The notes under the pieces: model-generated
Database searches by the model: none
What the model was told of the DNA's origin: nothing
The model's input: only the letters and a program-made list of their open reading frames with translations
Translations under genes and position numbers: made by a program
Shown: positions 46,137 through 58,165 of the stretch, piece by piece
How the letters are laid out: the number at the start of each line of letters is the position of its first letter
Numbering within the stretch: position 1 is the stretch's first letter
From: Platerodrilus igneus
Lineage: Eukaryota; Arthropoda; Insecta; Coleoptera; Lycidae
Length of the DNA: 64,000 nucleotides
Assembly: GCA_036346225.1 (NCBI GenBank)
Contig: JARFIW010000831.1
Coordinates: forward strand, 3,534,001-3,598,000
Reading direction: 5' to 3'

Positions 46137-48080
46137 GAAATTTAACCAAATAGAATCTATTTTGTTTTTGAAAGACGTTTTATTATTTAACATTCAAAAA
46201 TTGCAAGTCATCCCGGATTAGAAATTGTGTGTATTGAAAACAAATTCCTCAGTATATATTTTAGAAGCCTAAATTCTATTATTTTATTTTTGGCAAATAT
46301 TTTGAGGACACAAATGGTGTCCATGTTGTACTCTTGTTCGTTCACAGGTAAAGCCGAGACATCTGTATGACATCTGGTGTTTGAGGTCTTGGTAAGTGTG
46401 TCCTAAAGAGTGAAATTCAGGTTTTATGGCTATGTTAGTGGTGTTAAGATAAGGTTTCCGCATTCCCCTTATACAAGCACAGTTAAATTTTGTTGGTTAT
46501 TGTATTGAAAAATACGGTGGCGCTCATTAAATATATTTTTGGTCTTTTATCAACCCATGACCCAAGCTCATGATCTACCCAGAGCTAACACTCGACTAGC
46601 CGTTTATGTCTTAAGAGTTTTTCTTTATCTCAAGCCATTCTCCATCCAACATTACCTTGGGCTTGCATTAATAAGAAGAAATTCTCGACCTTGTGATATC
46701 AGGTTAAGGGTTAGGAAATTTGGAGGTGTAATTTTTTAGCTGATAGTCACGAGGGTAAAGTTAATAATGAATATTAAAGAAAGAATCCCAAAATATAATA
46801 TATATTACAAAGGATTTTCTGAAAATACTTATATACATTTTATAATTTTATCCAGAGAATTTGCAGCTTTAAGACTGGGGAATATCATTGTGTAGCCACA
46901 CATTTTACGCTAGAGGGCAGCTCTTCCATAAAAACTATTAAACACGAATTTACGGTCAGTCAGTGGAGTTTAGTTGCACTATTATAAACCAGTATTTAAA
47001 TTACCTTGTCATCAACGAGCTACGTTATCTTTTAAGACATGATAGAATTCGCAAATACGCCCACTTAGAACTTCCTTCGAGAGCTCTGCGTTTACCTACA
47101 TAAAACAGCGTCACTAGCATTCCGTTTAATTCTTTGGTTTGATTGTACATTTTATTTACAAGAAGATGATTTTTTATTTTAGTGATCGTTGTTTCATTAT
47201 AAATTGGTATTTATATTATTTTAAAATACACAGAGTGTCAATTGAAATATCAATCGTTTGGAATTATTCTATTATGAAAAAGTAAAAAGTAGGTTTAGTT
47301 TTTATTACTACTAATTGAACAAAGATATATATTGTCGCTAAAACGCAGCACTATATGCGAGTCGTTTTTCTGATTTATAAAAATGAGCATCAACCAAATT
47401 GCATGAAATATCACTAACTGCATATTTAAGCCTAAACTAAATCGGCGTGACTCAGTTTTTCTTGACAAAAAAATTGATTCTGCTAACATAACAGTTGCGT
47501 GGATGTAAATGCAACATATTTCTTGTTGACCGAACAAGGAGAATTTATTGTTTTGCTGCTTGAAGACTAATTACACATTTCAATGCAATAAACATTGAAC
47601 ATACTTTGTTTACGTGTATGGTGTGTAACTTTAGCAAGGCAAGCAAAAATACCTTACAATATTGACTAATTTTTCCAAACAAATTTGATTTTTACTTGAA
47701 CGAAATAGAAAATTAACTGCTGCAACAAAACTACAGATTTGCGCTATTTGTAGGTACTATCAATTTATTTTTAAGAGTAGTAATACAATCAAACGTAAAT
47801 TCTAAATATTTCAATTGATACTGGGATATTTTTGAACACTTTTGGATGCTCTTTCTATCCTAATGTATAAAAATGTTAAAAAAAGTTTTGAATCATGTTT
47901 AGGAGGCAAGGTTAGTTTTCGCTTTTTGCATTGGAGGTCTGCGCAAAATTTAGAACACGAAGACAAAAGAACACGAATAAGTATGCAAAAAGTTGAAAGT
48001 GTAAAGGACTTTATGGTATTAATTTTTTTTTGTAAAGAATCACTCTTCCTAATATTGACGTTTATTTCCGGACACCCTGT
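46134..48080. other. Non-coding, with possible TE termini
   Basis: No supported gene. A small open frame around 47842-48117 overlaps sequence ending GGACACCCTGTT, resembling the CAGGGTGT termini common in insect mobile elements, so it is treated as repeat-derived. Confidence 0.4.
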
Positions 48081-48083
48081 TAG

Positions 48084-48450
48084 GTTAGTCATGCAATGTA
48101 TTTCAAGAAAGTTGTAGGACTAAGGATACGTTAGCTTCCCGTCAGTTACCGGCTGGTGTTGATTTGATTGACTTGGAATCGGTTTGGAATGAGAGCAACA
48201 TAAATATTCCAAATAGCTCTTATGATCCTTCAAACCCATGTGGAACAGACGCCGAAATTAATGAGTATGTGAAAATCCCTAGTATTAATTCCATTTCATA
48301 GTATTCTATATAGAATTATGGCGGAGGAACTTACAATTGAAAAGGAGCCTTTACAGTATAAAGTTGAAGGCAACAGTATTGTGGACATCACTTATCTCTT
48401 GCAGAGGACACTGTTTCTTGCAGAGACTCATGCGCGTGTTTGAACTGCAA
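48084..48450 (+). pseudogene. Possible coding remnant, unidentified
   Basis: Two adjacent short open pieces look more protein-like than their surroundings. The one at about 48084-48300 lacks a Met (LPAGVDLIDLESVWNES, PSNPCGTDAEINEYVK). The one at 48319-48441 starts with Met and reads MAEELTIEKEPLQYKVEG and SIVDITYLLQR. The second resembles, weakly, the 'G..IVDI.Y' opening of repeated insect proteins associated with DNA transposons. The function is unknown; chance is possible. Confidence 0.25.
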
Positions 48451-49959
48451 GTAACTTGTTTCTTGAAAAAGAAAACAGAAATGGCTGTAATTAATTAACT
48501 GTGAATAAATGAGCTGGCGCGTCTTATCATTTGAGTGGACTGTATTACGAAAGATAAACAAACGCGAGCTTTAGATACGAGAATTTGTATGCATGTAAAA
48601 GACAAACAATAATGTTACATAAAGTCACTCACCAATATTGTTCATAGTGTGTTGTCCTCTTCATTGTTGCAATGACCCAGGGACAGTCAGTTGAACACAC
48701 TGGTTACAAGGCACTATTGTTCATTGTCTGTATAGGTTGCCAGGTAACTCGACACAACCGTTCCGGTGCTAGGTCGGAAGAAGAGTCCCCGACAAACTTA
48801 ACAAAAGTACTTTCACACGCGTTACACTATAAGAGGCGCAAGCCACTGCACAGTTTTGTTCCACAATATAATTTCGAAGTTTAATTATTACGAAACAATG
48901 GCCTTATTAGTATTCTGTTTTTAAAATGCAGTACGTGCGACAAAACATATTCATGTTCCACGGAAACTGTAAAAAATGCACATTTAAACCATGCAGCAGT
49001 ATGGGGAACTTTGTCGACTGGAAGTACCTTTACCCACGTGGAAGAATTTTTGTCAATTTTGGATATACCCTGTATAAGTAACAATCATTTTTATTCAATT
49101 CAAGAAACTTTGCGCCAGGTAAAATATACATTCATAATTTACTAAGCAAAACTATTACAAATATCTCCAAGGTTTGGAACGATAGCGGTATATTGTATTT
49201 ATTATCCGCGGGGTAGTCACTTTTTAAAGATAAATATATCTTGTTTGGTATCAACTAATATTAGATTTTCTAGGGAGCCCAAATCTGTAAATAGATTTTA
49301 CATAGGACCACTCCCTACAAAGTTACACCTTGTAAAGACCCAAATTTCTAATTTTTGCCCATGTATATTTAACTCCATCTTTAAAACTTTTTTACTTTCG
49401 CTACCCAAGACATATGCTTTAACCAACCATTTCCTGAGATAACTGAAATTGGAAATACTTATTTGTCACCAAACACGGTATCTAGAAGATATGGGTGTGA
49501 GACGATCATTCACGCAATTATTTAGAAGATTGGAGATCGCCGATTCAATTAATTCAGGCTATTATAGTGGATGTTAGTATAAGCACATTCAAACCATGTA
49601 TATATTTGTATTTTAGCGAAAGGTGGTGTGGAAACGGGTATGGTTATATAGAATGATTATGTGCAAAATAGAAATCATACACGAGTGTATTATATCGAAA
49701 TTGTTGATAATATCAGTGTACTTTGTTATTCTGTGTATGCCTTTGGATGTGATAATTTGTATTTAGTTTATGTATTTGAAACTTGCTAATGTTTCTGTAG
49801 GTTTTGAAAATATATGTTCAACTATATTTATATATACCTGATAATGGGATTATTTATAATGAGGTCTTTGGGTTGTTGGATTGGTTGAAAATAGACGAGC
49901 TCTGATTAGCTAAAATCCTATCAGTTTTCAATTTCCAATTATAAATAGAATGGTCCATT
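48451..49959. other. Non-coding
   Basis: No supported gene. A TATACCCTGTATAAG motif near 49066-49080 may be a mobile-element end. Confidence 0.4.
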
Positions 49960-49964
49960 GCTAC

Positions 49965-50140
49965 AGCATCATCATCATCATTTTGTTTTCGACCTTATTT
50001 AAGGTCGGTTTGACGCAGCTCAAACTCCTTTTCTATTCTGTGCTAATCTAAAAAGTTCTACATACCCTTCACAACCTAAATTTCTAATAATTTGACTAAT
50101 CTAGTTTGGTCTAGGTCTTTCTATACAGTTCTATCTTTTT
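49965..50140 (-). mobile_element. LINE 3'-end fragment with (CAT)n tail
   Basis: Reads (CAT)n then TTTTGTTTTCGACC...AAGGTCGGTTTGACGCAGC. The same sequence recurs at 50395 and 57236. On the minus strand it encodes a LINE C-terminus ending in an AASNRP-type run after a short linker, followed by a trinucleotide tail. Confidence 0.7.
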
Positions 50141-50394
50141 CCTATCTACCTGGCTCTACATAGATATTAGCAACCTGATGGTTGTTGAAGAACTCCAACA
50201 TGTTTACATGATTGCCATTTATAAGGAAATAAAATATTACCAGGTTATCCCTTCCAAAACTGGAAAAGGGTTAAATTATATGTTATGGTAAGGCTTAAGC
50301 AAGGAATCGCTACCAACATGCCAGACCGCTAACTAATTGTAAATTCTGTCATGGTGACATTTAGTTAACTGATTTTTATTTCTTTATTTATTTT

Positions 50395-50800
50395 TGTTTT
50401 GTTTTGTTTTCGAACTTACTTAGGGCCGGTTTGATGCAGCTCTAAATTCTTTTCTATTCAGAGCTAGTCTATAGAGGTCTACATACCCTTCACAATCTAA
50501 ATCTCTAATAATTTGACTGAAATAGCTTTGTCTAGGTCTTCGTAGTCTATTTTTAATTATTATTGATAATATTTTGGAAGCGTGGGAAGTTAAACTAACC
50601 GTTCTAAAATTCTCACACCTATCAACTCCTGACTTTTTTGGGATTAGGATAATAATATTTTTTTCAAAATCTATTGGGACCTCATCTGTGTCATATATTA
50701 CTTTTACTAGTTCATATAATCTGTCTAAAGTTTTCTGACTTGCATATTTTATTAATTCTACGGGTATATCATCTATCCCTGGCGCTTTATTTAGTTACTC
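50395..50800 (-). mobile_element. Internally deleted LINE fragment
   Basis: The plus-strand left part repeats the 3' end seen at 49965. From about 50560 to 50800 the minus strand encodes reverse transcriptase block A-like sequence (KAPGIDDIPVELIKYA, IIILIPKKSGVDRCENFRTVSLTS), the same family as the LINE at the window start (VDRC.FRT.SLT). The middle of the RT is missing. Confidence 0.75.
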
Positions 50801-50860
50801 AGCGTGATAACAATTTAATTGTCACTATCACTAATAGCGGCCTACTAGATAAATGAGTTT

Positions 50861-52615
50861 TGCATTTTCGTCTTATGACGGTGTATCTCTGTAGTTGTTT
50901 GTAAAATAATTTTTTTCTGTGAACTGGTTAATTTTGGGTAAAAAATTCAAGAGAAATTTTTTGTTTAGAACGAAATAAGCTATTGGAAATAAATTTTTAA
51001 ATGGCAAACAAATAATAAGACAAAAAGTTACATTGGAAATAAATTTTAGGGGTTGCGTTTTCCACCCCTTACATCCACGCGGTAAACCTAATAAATTACT
51101 GAGTAAGTGTATTTTTGATAGTAAAAATGTCACCTTAATTTCAATTTTGTAACTTTTTTAGTGTTTGTAAAAAAAAGAAAATAAATTTTATGTACCCCCT
51201 TTAAGGGGCTCTATTTTAACAAGGGATGCTCCAATGAAGTTTCTTTATATGAAAGACCCTAGCTCTTGTACGCTGAGGAATCACCCCCTGAAATGTTTTA
51301 CACTTATTTTGTTACACCCGGTATAAATGTGTTCAAAATATCCGAAATGAATAAATTCATTACCACGAATATATATTATTCAACGAAAATTGAAAGCGTA
51401 ACTATCAATTTATATTGGTGTAAGATATTGATCAAATAAGCTCTTCTAGAACGTTCCTGAATGCGGTGAGTTGCTACGAAAGACTTTTATAAACCATAAA
51501 ACAAGCATCGACAAGCAAGCCTATAATTTCAATTTATACCTAAGTACCTTCAAGGTTTTTATTTTTAATAACAATAAAGCCTAAATAACGCTTTGTGAAG
51601 TTATTCACTAATTATTAAAACTATAAAATTCAATTCATATTGAGATTGCTGTTGTGCATATCTATAAGCAAACAATAGCGGTACGTACACTAATATAAGT
51701 TGTCTTATTATACTCGGTCCACGTGGAGTTGAATAGTATATCAGCAATCTAACAGATTGCCTATCCAACGAGCTTTAAACACTATTGCTCTGGTTTAATG
51801 CACTTACCGACGATCATCGTTCTCCTTTTTACATTTACGGATGCAGAAAATGCTTGTTGCAGTCACGTCTAATTGCGATACACCCACTTTCATAAAAATA
51901 GCCTAGCGACACCTTCGTAAAATTTGGTGAACTGTTGGGAATGTTCCCGCATACCGACTGGTTTAAATCTACACTGCGCTTATGGAAAATACTTCTGGCA
52001 CAATCATAGATAGGAAAATTCAACAAAACAATTAATTTTTTGGTGCATTTCATAACAACTAAGCATTCTGAAGATGATGGTATAAAAATTACAACAATAT
52101 TTTATTTAATTCAGCTATAAACAAATTCCAAAATGTTAAAAATTAAATTCACAATTTTGATTTTTATGTCATTATCTTCTTTGATTTTTTTTTAAAACCA
52201 ACACCACTTCCAGAATTTTTTTAAAAAAAAGTTGGCCTATCTAAGATTGTGCCAGAAGAATGAGGAGAGAGTTTCCCCAGTCTTAAGGTGTAATTAATTC
52301 AAAAATTCGTTTAAGAATTTATTTATAGCAAAGTACCATTTACATGTATCTTAGATATTTAAAGAACTAAGCACGGTAGTGAGAGTAGCCTGACACTGAA
52401 AGTTAAATGAAGTTTATCCTGAGTGTAAGTTGAAAGTTTGGTAATTTTTTGTATTTTAGCCATTTATGCTGCGCTGATTTTTATTTTTCTCTATATTATA
52501 ATTATCTCTAAATATCCATAAATATTCGAGCAAGAAAGTCTTTTATGTTGTGCCTACATAATTAGTTGAGGAAGTGGATTCTCAAATTTATATTTGTGTT
52601 TCTGTGTCTGTTAAA
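50861..52615. other. Non-coding, with a possible small Cys-containing frame
   Basis: No certain gene. The interval 50940-51320 ends TTACACCCGGTATAAATG and is probably a non-autonomous mobile element. A 72-codon minus frame (52053-51835) starts MKCTKKLIVLLN and contains several Cys; see findings. Confidence 0.35.
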
Positions 52616-52624
52616 ATTTATAAT

Positions 52625-52709
52625 AGATTATTTAGGAACACAGAGCGGTGGCGAGCAGCAGGCAACTAAGCATTAAATACATTGCCACTGCCGTGTTCCT
52701 AAATAATCT
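52625..52709. repeat. 85-bp hairpin
   Basis: AGATTATTTAGGAACAC (52625-52641) and its exact reverse complement (52693-52709) enclose a further imperfect stem (GCGGTGGC against GCCACTGC). It could be a miniature inverted-repeat element or a transcribed hairpin. Confidence 0.8.
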
Positions 52710-53190
52710 GGAATAAAATTTAAATTTTACACAATTAGATTTATGCCTCGACTACCTCAGTTCAACCCCAAACAAAGTGCACGACGATACGATAACAAAG
52801 AAATTTTTACCCCCTTTTTCTCTAACCTAAATAAGATAACCTGAATAACCAAAAATTTGTATAATAAACCAAAATATGTACAATTTGCACTTCTACAACC
52901 TTCGTAATATTATTTGCTATTTAAACCCTTGAATCAAAGTAAAATAGAAATCTGTTCGTCACCAAATTATAACCCTATTAAAAATATACAAAGCCAGCAA
53001 AAATAACTCTGTATTATATTGGAAGTCTCTTTGAACGTTCAATGACCTTTTGTAATTTTAACGTAATTTCTACGTATCAATCAAAATTTTTGATGACTTT
53101 TCACATAAATATCTAAGTACATGCAAGTTTTAAATGTTTAAAAAAATAAGTTTTATGCTATTAATTTAATATGATCTCTAACCTGGTATG
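52710..53190. other. Non-coding
   Basis: AT-rich, no supported feature. Confidence 0.5.
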
Positions 53191-53583
53191 CGACCACAGA
53201 ACTATCACCACGCCTAAGAAATTTTTTCATTGTATATACATCTTCAGAGATTTTTATTTTTTTTCCTTTATTGTATGACTACAAATCTAACAGGCATTTT
53301 GTTGACTATTGACAATTCTTCGACTTTGGTTAAAGTTTTGTTTTTAACTTGCCTACTTGCCGAAAATTGTTTACCTACGGGCTGGGTCGCCTCTAATTTA
53401 AAGGCTATTTTAATTCAGAATATTTTTTAAATTTCTAAAATAGGAATTGATTAAGGCATGCGCAAAACTACAATTCCCAATACGCTCCCGTAATTTATTA
53501 TACATATTTTTCGTAATTTACAACGTTAAGCTTACTCCATTCAATGTCGATGGAAACTGTTTTCCTTCTTATGAAGCTATAAT
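53191..53583. repeat. LTR-like dispersed repeat, copy 2
   Basis: Direct-orientation match of 42122-42548, without an adjacent gag, so possibly a solo LTR. Confidence 0.65.
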
Positions 53584-56050
53584 ATTTTAACAAATAAAAA
53601 CCACAATAAAACAAACAATAAAATGAGCAGTTTAGTAAAAGACGCGTGTTTCAGTTATATACATTAAAACTGTTTCCCGATTTTTAAAGTACCTTTGTTT
53701 TATTTAAAGTGCTGTAACTTAGTATTCATAAATGTCAGAGTTTCTCAGCTTCCCGCTTTGAGAAATATTCATTTTAGCATTTTAGAGATCTTTTGTGTCT
53801 TCAGAATAAAACTACCCCAGGGATTATACAAAATGCTGTCATCTTTTTTCATTTGAATGTTATTAAACTTCCTGTGTCATCAGTCATGCACCGTCTGTAC
53901 GGTAGATGTCTCACATTTCAAAGAGATTTAACATGCAAGCTTTAAAGAAAAATTCTTTACAGTGTGATGAGAAAATACACTTGAAAGAGAGCTTTGTGTA
54001 TCATTTATATTGGGAAATGGACAAGACGTTAATCGTGCTCGACTGTTCGACTGTGTAGATGATTTCAGTTGCCTGCGAAAAGGCAAGAGTAAAATCAATT
54101 GAATAATAATGTGGAAACTTTCCACCACGCACTAATTAAATGCGTTTGCGTAAGCCTGCACTCAGTTCTATCAATTGTGTACCGCCTGTGATAATAATTC
54201 TTATCTAGAATCATCTTGAATTCAATTAGGACAACAGTTACAGTGCTCGTACTGAAGTTTAAACAAAAAGATCATGACCTATATTAATCACTCGTGTTCT
54301 GTATCAACCGTTGAAAAACGTTAATAAGTGATAAAATAAATTAGAACACTGCATTTGTAATTTGATTCGAGATTTCTTCAAAATTATTTTATAACGTGTT
54401 ACAATTACCGCGTTATTACAATTTAGACGTAGCTCTAACGCCGTTATATAACTTATACAGACCACGTTTTTACCGGATGATGCACTTACACACTTGTTGC
54501 TTCGTCCATGTCCAGTTAATTAATTTCCGCTTCCTTGACTCGCGCATTCCCGCATCCCTTCTGCGCAGACTCAACCGTCACCAACGGCGGAAGTTAGCGT
54601 ATCACTTTAAAAATACGCGGCAATTAACGTACAAGATATCTCTTACTTTAAAATATGATACATGACTAGTTTGGCATGTAACAATCGCAACCAAGCCATA
54701 AAAGAAAAAAAATCTTAAAAAAAGAAAAAAACTTTTAGCAAGGTAGGAACTTAAAGTTTAGAGCCTTTCTTACATATGACCTAACTTACATTCTACTAAA
54801 TGTTTATTTTAGGAGCAAACCTGGTTTTCCCACTAGTTAACGCGTCTTGCGAGTAAACCAGGAAACGGAATGTGTAGTTACAAGTTTATCGAACTACATC
54901 TATAAATGCACACACGAGTCTTAGATGTGACGCAGTTATAATCAACAGCACAAATTTGTCGGAGAGCACAAAACACTTTACTACAACTAAATACAAGTGG
55001 AACAAGTTACTTAACATTTGTACAATAACCAAAAGCTAACTTTACAGTTAAAGAGTGCACAAGCACATAAGCATTGCATTTTAACTGTTTGTACATCGGC
55101 AAAAAATGCCCAAATTTCAAAATACCCAAGAGAGCAAGTTACTATACGTTTTGACAAATTTTTTGTGTTGGTACTCTGGCTTAATAAACAGTACACATAA
55201 AAACTTCTTAATGACATGGTTGTGAATTAACAAATTTACCAACAGTACCATCTTACTAATTTTTTACATTTCTAACCTAACAAATTACATTGCTACCATC
55301 AGATTAGCTTCTTTACTCAATACTCAAAAAGTTTGTACGTCTGATCATAAATACCAAACGTTTGGTCAGCAAAAGAAAGTAGACAGTCTCAAGTTATTAC
55401 TAATGATAATAGGTAAGATAGAGATCTTAAGATAAAACTAGATAACAATAGATGGATCTGAAACGTCCTAGTACGTCAAGGCATGCTACAACTATAAGCT
55501 TTAAAAATATAGCGTAGAATTCCCCAGCCGACCAAGCCGTTTTGTCCTCCATCGTAGAGATACAATATGCTAAAAACAATCAAGAATTCAATAAGATACC
55601 AATAAAAAACGGTAGCACCTCACCACGAAGTTAAATAAAAAAAAAAAATGTTTATATGTTTTGATGACAACAGAAAAAAAACAAGTAATGATAAAGAATA
55701 AAGTGAGCGACTGTAATAATTCAGAAGAAAAACACATGGAATAGAAACTCCTAGTTTTGCAACTGTGAATATGCACTGTTTCTTACAGAGGCAAAGGCCG
55801 CGGATCCTATGTGTATCCAAAGAAAAAAGCATCCACTCAACATCAGCTAAAACAAATTATAACGATTCAATGAGTTACTCCAACCAAATTTACAATCACC
55901 ACGAAATTAAACAACGTAAGATAAATGCTTAAAAACAAAATAATATGATGCAGAAAAGATGCTAGGATTGATTAAATGAAGCAAAAGAGTGACATTGGGG
56001 AACCTAGATAACAAACAGACATATGACTGACAATAAATTCAAGGGAAGAA
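53584..56050. other. Non-coding
   Basis: No supported gene. Short open frames at 54396-54665, 55018-55217 and 55588-55832 show no domain and are compatible with chance. The viral-type block begins at about 56051. Confidence 0.5.
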
Positions 56051-56857
56051 TTAATAGCCGCCAAACGTGAATTTCGAAGACGGAAAGGACGGCAGATCGT
56101 GAAGCTCCCAGCGACGAAAGTAAGCCACAATTCTGGGATTTTTATGTAAATGATGGAATAAATTTAATTTCGATTCATCGCTAAGCTTTAAATGTGGAAC
56201 CTCCCACGTTATTTTAGTAATTTTAAATGTTAGCTCGTTTTCATCGCTCTTCTAACAATTGACGTCGCTCTTAGATGTAATTAAAACAAGCTCTTGAGGC
56301 ATATTTACGACGGCTCGCTTATAATCTTCGCAAAATCCAAAAATATGCTTTAGAGTCACATTGCACGAGACGCGTCCGTTCTTAAAAATGTCGGCGTTTG
56401 TATCCCCTCGGGGATCCCAGATGCTATTGCTCAAACCGTTGTATTTTTTGTGATACGAAGCGAGACTCTTCATCGTGCACGTTATACCAGGTTGCTTACA
56501 AACGTCAACCACATGCGTGCTACCCATTTTGAACTGTATTTCATCGAACAAGAATAATATTGCGTTGTTCGTTATCGTATATGGTTTACCTTCGGTTTTT
56601 ACCAAAAACGTTCCCTCAATATTAATGTAACTATCGTAGGTTGCGGTTATAGCATCGGAATTTTGGATTTCTATAATCATTCTATCGCTGTGGTATGTGT
56701 TTCGCGTGAAGGGTAAATACGAATAATAATCTTCCTTCGAAATTGTTTCTTCGTAGCGAGGCCTTTTAAATATGTCTAATTTGGCAACCTCGTCGAAACG
56801 TAGTTTCTTCAAAAAAGAACTAATCACCGACGAGATGTGATCTGCGGCCATTTTCAT
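56051..56857 (-). pseudogene. Double-jelly-roll major capsid (hexon-like) protein, N-terminal part
   Basis: The frame runs from ATG 56857 to TAA 56051-56053 (268 codons) with one in-frame TAG at 56252-56254. Recognisable blocks are MIIEIQNSDAITATYDS, YINIEGTF, AILFLFDEIQFKMG, QPGITCTMKSLASY and, after the stop, ITWEVPHLKL and RRWELHDLPSF. They follow the order seen in the double jelly-roll domain proteins of insect Polinton/adintovirus-like elements. The second jelly roll is missing, so the gene is 3'-truncated at about 56051. The product would be the capsid building block; this copy cannot supply it. Confidence 0.8.
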
Positions 56858-56901
56858 GTTACCAAAATCTCCACGTACTTTACTGCCACGTTTAGCGATT
56901 T

Positions 56902-57232
56902 CTAGTACTTTTTCTTTCTAGTATTCAAAAGCTTGTAGCCGAGCGCTTTTAAAAAACTTGCGTCTGCGCGACTAAGAACTTTTTTAATATGATGTCGCTT
57001 TTTCACACCTCTTCCGCTTTTTATTTCGTTATGGCCTAACGATGATTTGCGTGCGACTGCAGATTTCGAGAACGTTTTTTGCGTTTTATATAGGTTTGTT
57101 CTTGAAGTTCTTCGGCAACGACGATAACAATGCCCAACGCGCGGATTTTTTCTTACGTCTATTGATGGCTACGGCTAACGTTGTGCATGCGTGACGTTGA
57201 TGCTGACTCTCGTCATCATAAACGATGCCCAT
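56902..57232 (-). pseudogene. Small basic protein between penton and capsid genes
   Basis: The ATG at 57232 opens MGIVYDDESQHQRHAC... with a Lys/Arg-rich stretch (INRRKKKSARW). A frameshift near 57080-57140 leads to a second basic stretch (KKRHHIKKVLSRADASFL, LGYKLLNTRKKKY) ending at TAG 56902-56904, only 44 bp before the capsid start. A small basic protein ahead of the capsid gene would suit a virion nucleic-acid-binding role, but this is inferred from composition and position only. Confidence 0.5.
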
Positions 57233-57235
57233 TTT

Positions 57236-57412
57236 TCATCATCATCATTTTGTTTTCGACCTTACTTAAGGTCGGTTTGACGCAGCTCTAACTTCTTTTC
57301 TATTCTGTGCTAATCTAAAAAGCTCTACATACCCTTCACAACCTAAATTTCTAATAATTTGACTAATATAGTTTGGTCTAGGTCTTCCTATATCCTTCTA
57401 TTTTTAACTTAA
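57236..57412 (-). mobile_element. LINE 3'-end fragment inserted between penton and small basic genes
   Basis: Starts (CAT)n TTTTGTTTTCGACC and matches 49965-50130 along about 170 bp with few differences. It separates the penton stop (57418) from the small basic ORF start (57232). ATTTTT-like repeats at both edges may be its target duplication. Confidence 0.8.
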
Positions 57413-57417
57413 TAATT

Positions 57418-58165
57418 TTATTGTTCGCGTCTTAGCTCTAGGCGAACGCAAAGGTACGTATCCTTTGAAAAATTAACCGATTCCCCTGTATGATCCACCA
57501 GTCTCAACGTAATGTTATCGAATTCGTCCATGCACAGAGGGAAACGAATTATATTGTTGGGCTGTTGTTCTATGCTGTAGCCTGGAGCCACGGTTAGACC
57601 ATATTTCGTAAATGATATGACAAAGTTGGTTATTGCGGTACGCTCCAGTCGTAATGTTAGGTTCTACGAAAATATTAAATACCGAAATTATTTCCACATC
57701 GCGATCGAACGTACGCGGGCGACTTTCCTCTAAGATTCGATCAAAAAATCCTAGCATTCGACCGATGTTGCCGCGCTTCGTGAAGTCTACGGAGTATTTC
57801 GATTTTATTTCGCACTTTAGAGTATTATTATTAGCTCTTAAAGAAAACAAACCGCTAACCAATCCGTCGTCCAAAGTCACGGCCGAATTAATTTCTTTGT
57901 TGGCTCTAGCCGACCCAATATCTTTTTTTTCAGGTACGTGTTTAGCTCGTCTATTTCGTAGCAGCCCTCGTCGATGGTAATTTCTTTATCTTTATCGTAA
58001 TAAAAATTTATTATTTCCCTCGTAAATATTTCGGACGGTGTTGGACGTGTAGAGACCCATCAAGCCACAGGTGTACATGCCGCCATCGATCAGCCTCGCA
58101 AGTGGGTATAGCGTACCGCTGCTGATGGTATTTCGATACCCGAAGATCGTGCATGTCCTAGACAT
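57418..58165 (-). pseudogene. Penton-like minor capsid protein
   Basis: Start ATG at 58163-58165 overlaps the protease end; stop TAA at 57418-57420, so about 245 codons in total. Blocks across three frames: GLMGLYTSNTVRNIY near 58060, an ITIDEGCYEIDELN-type block near 57960, then the open stretch 57880-57580 with CEIKSKYSVDFTKRGNIG and VEPNITTGAYRNNQL, then VDHTGESVNF near 57480. Two or three frameshifts (near 58005, 57915 and 57580) break it. The pattern matches the single-jelly-roll penton-like proteins encoded next to double-jelly-roll capsids in insect Polinton/adintovirus elements. Confidence 0.75.

Noticed and set aside
47295..48117. Small coding genes on either strand
   Set aside because: Low complexity, no motifs, and association with CAGGGTGT-type mobile-element termini.
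54396..54665. A short host gene in a G+C-richer patch
   Set aside because: No domain, no plausible codon pattern, no splice or conservation evidence.
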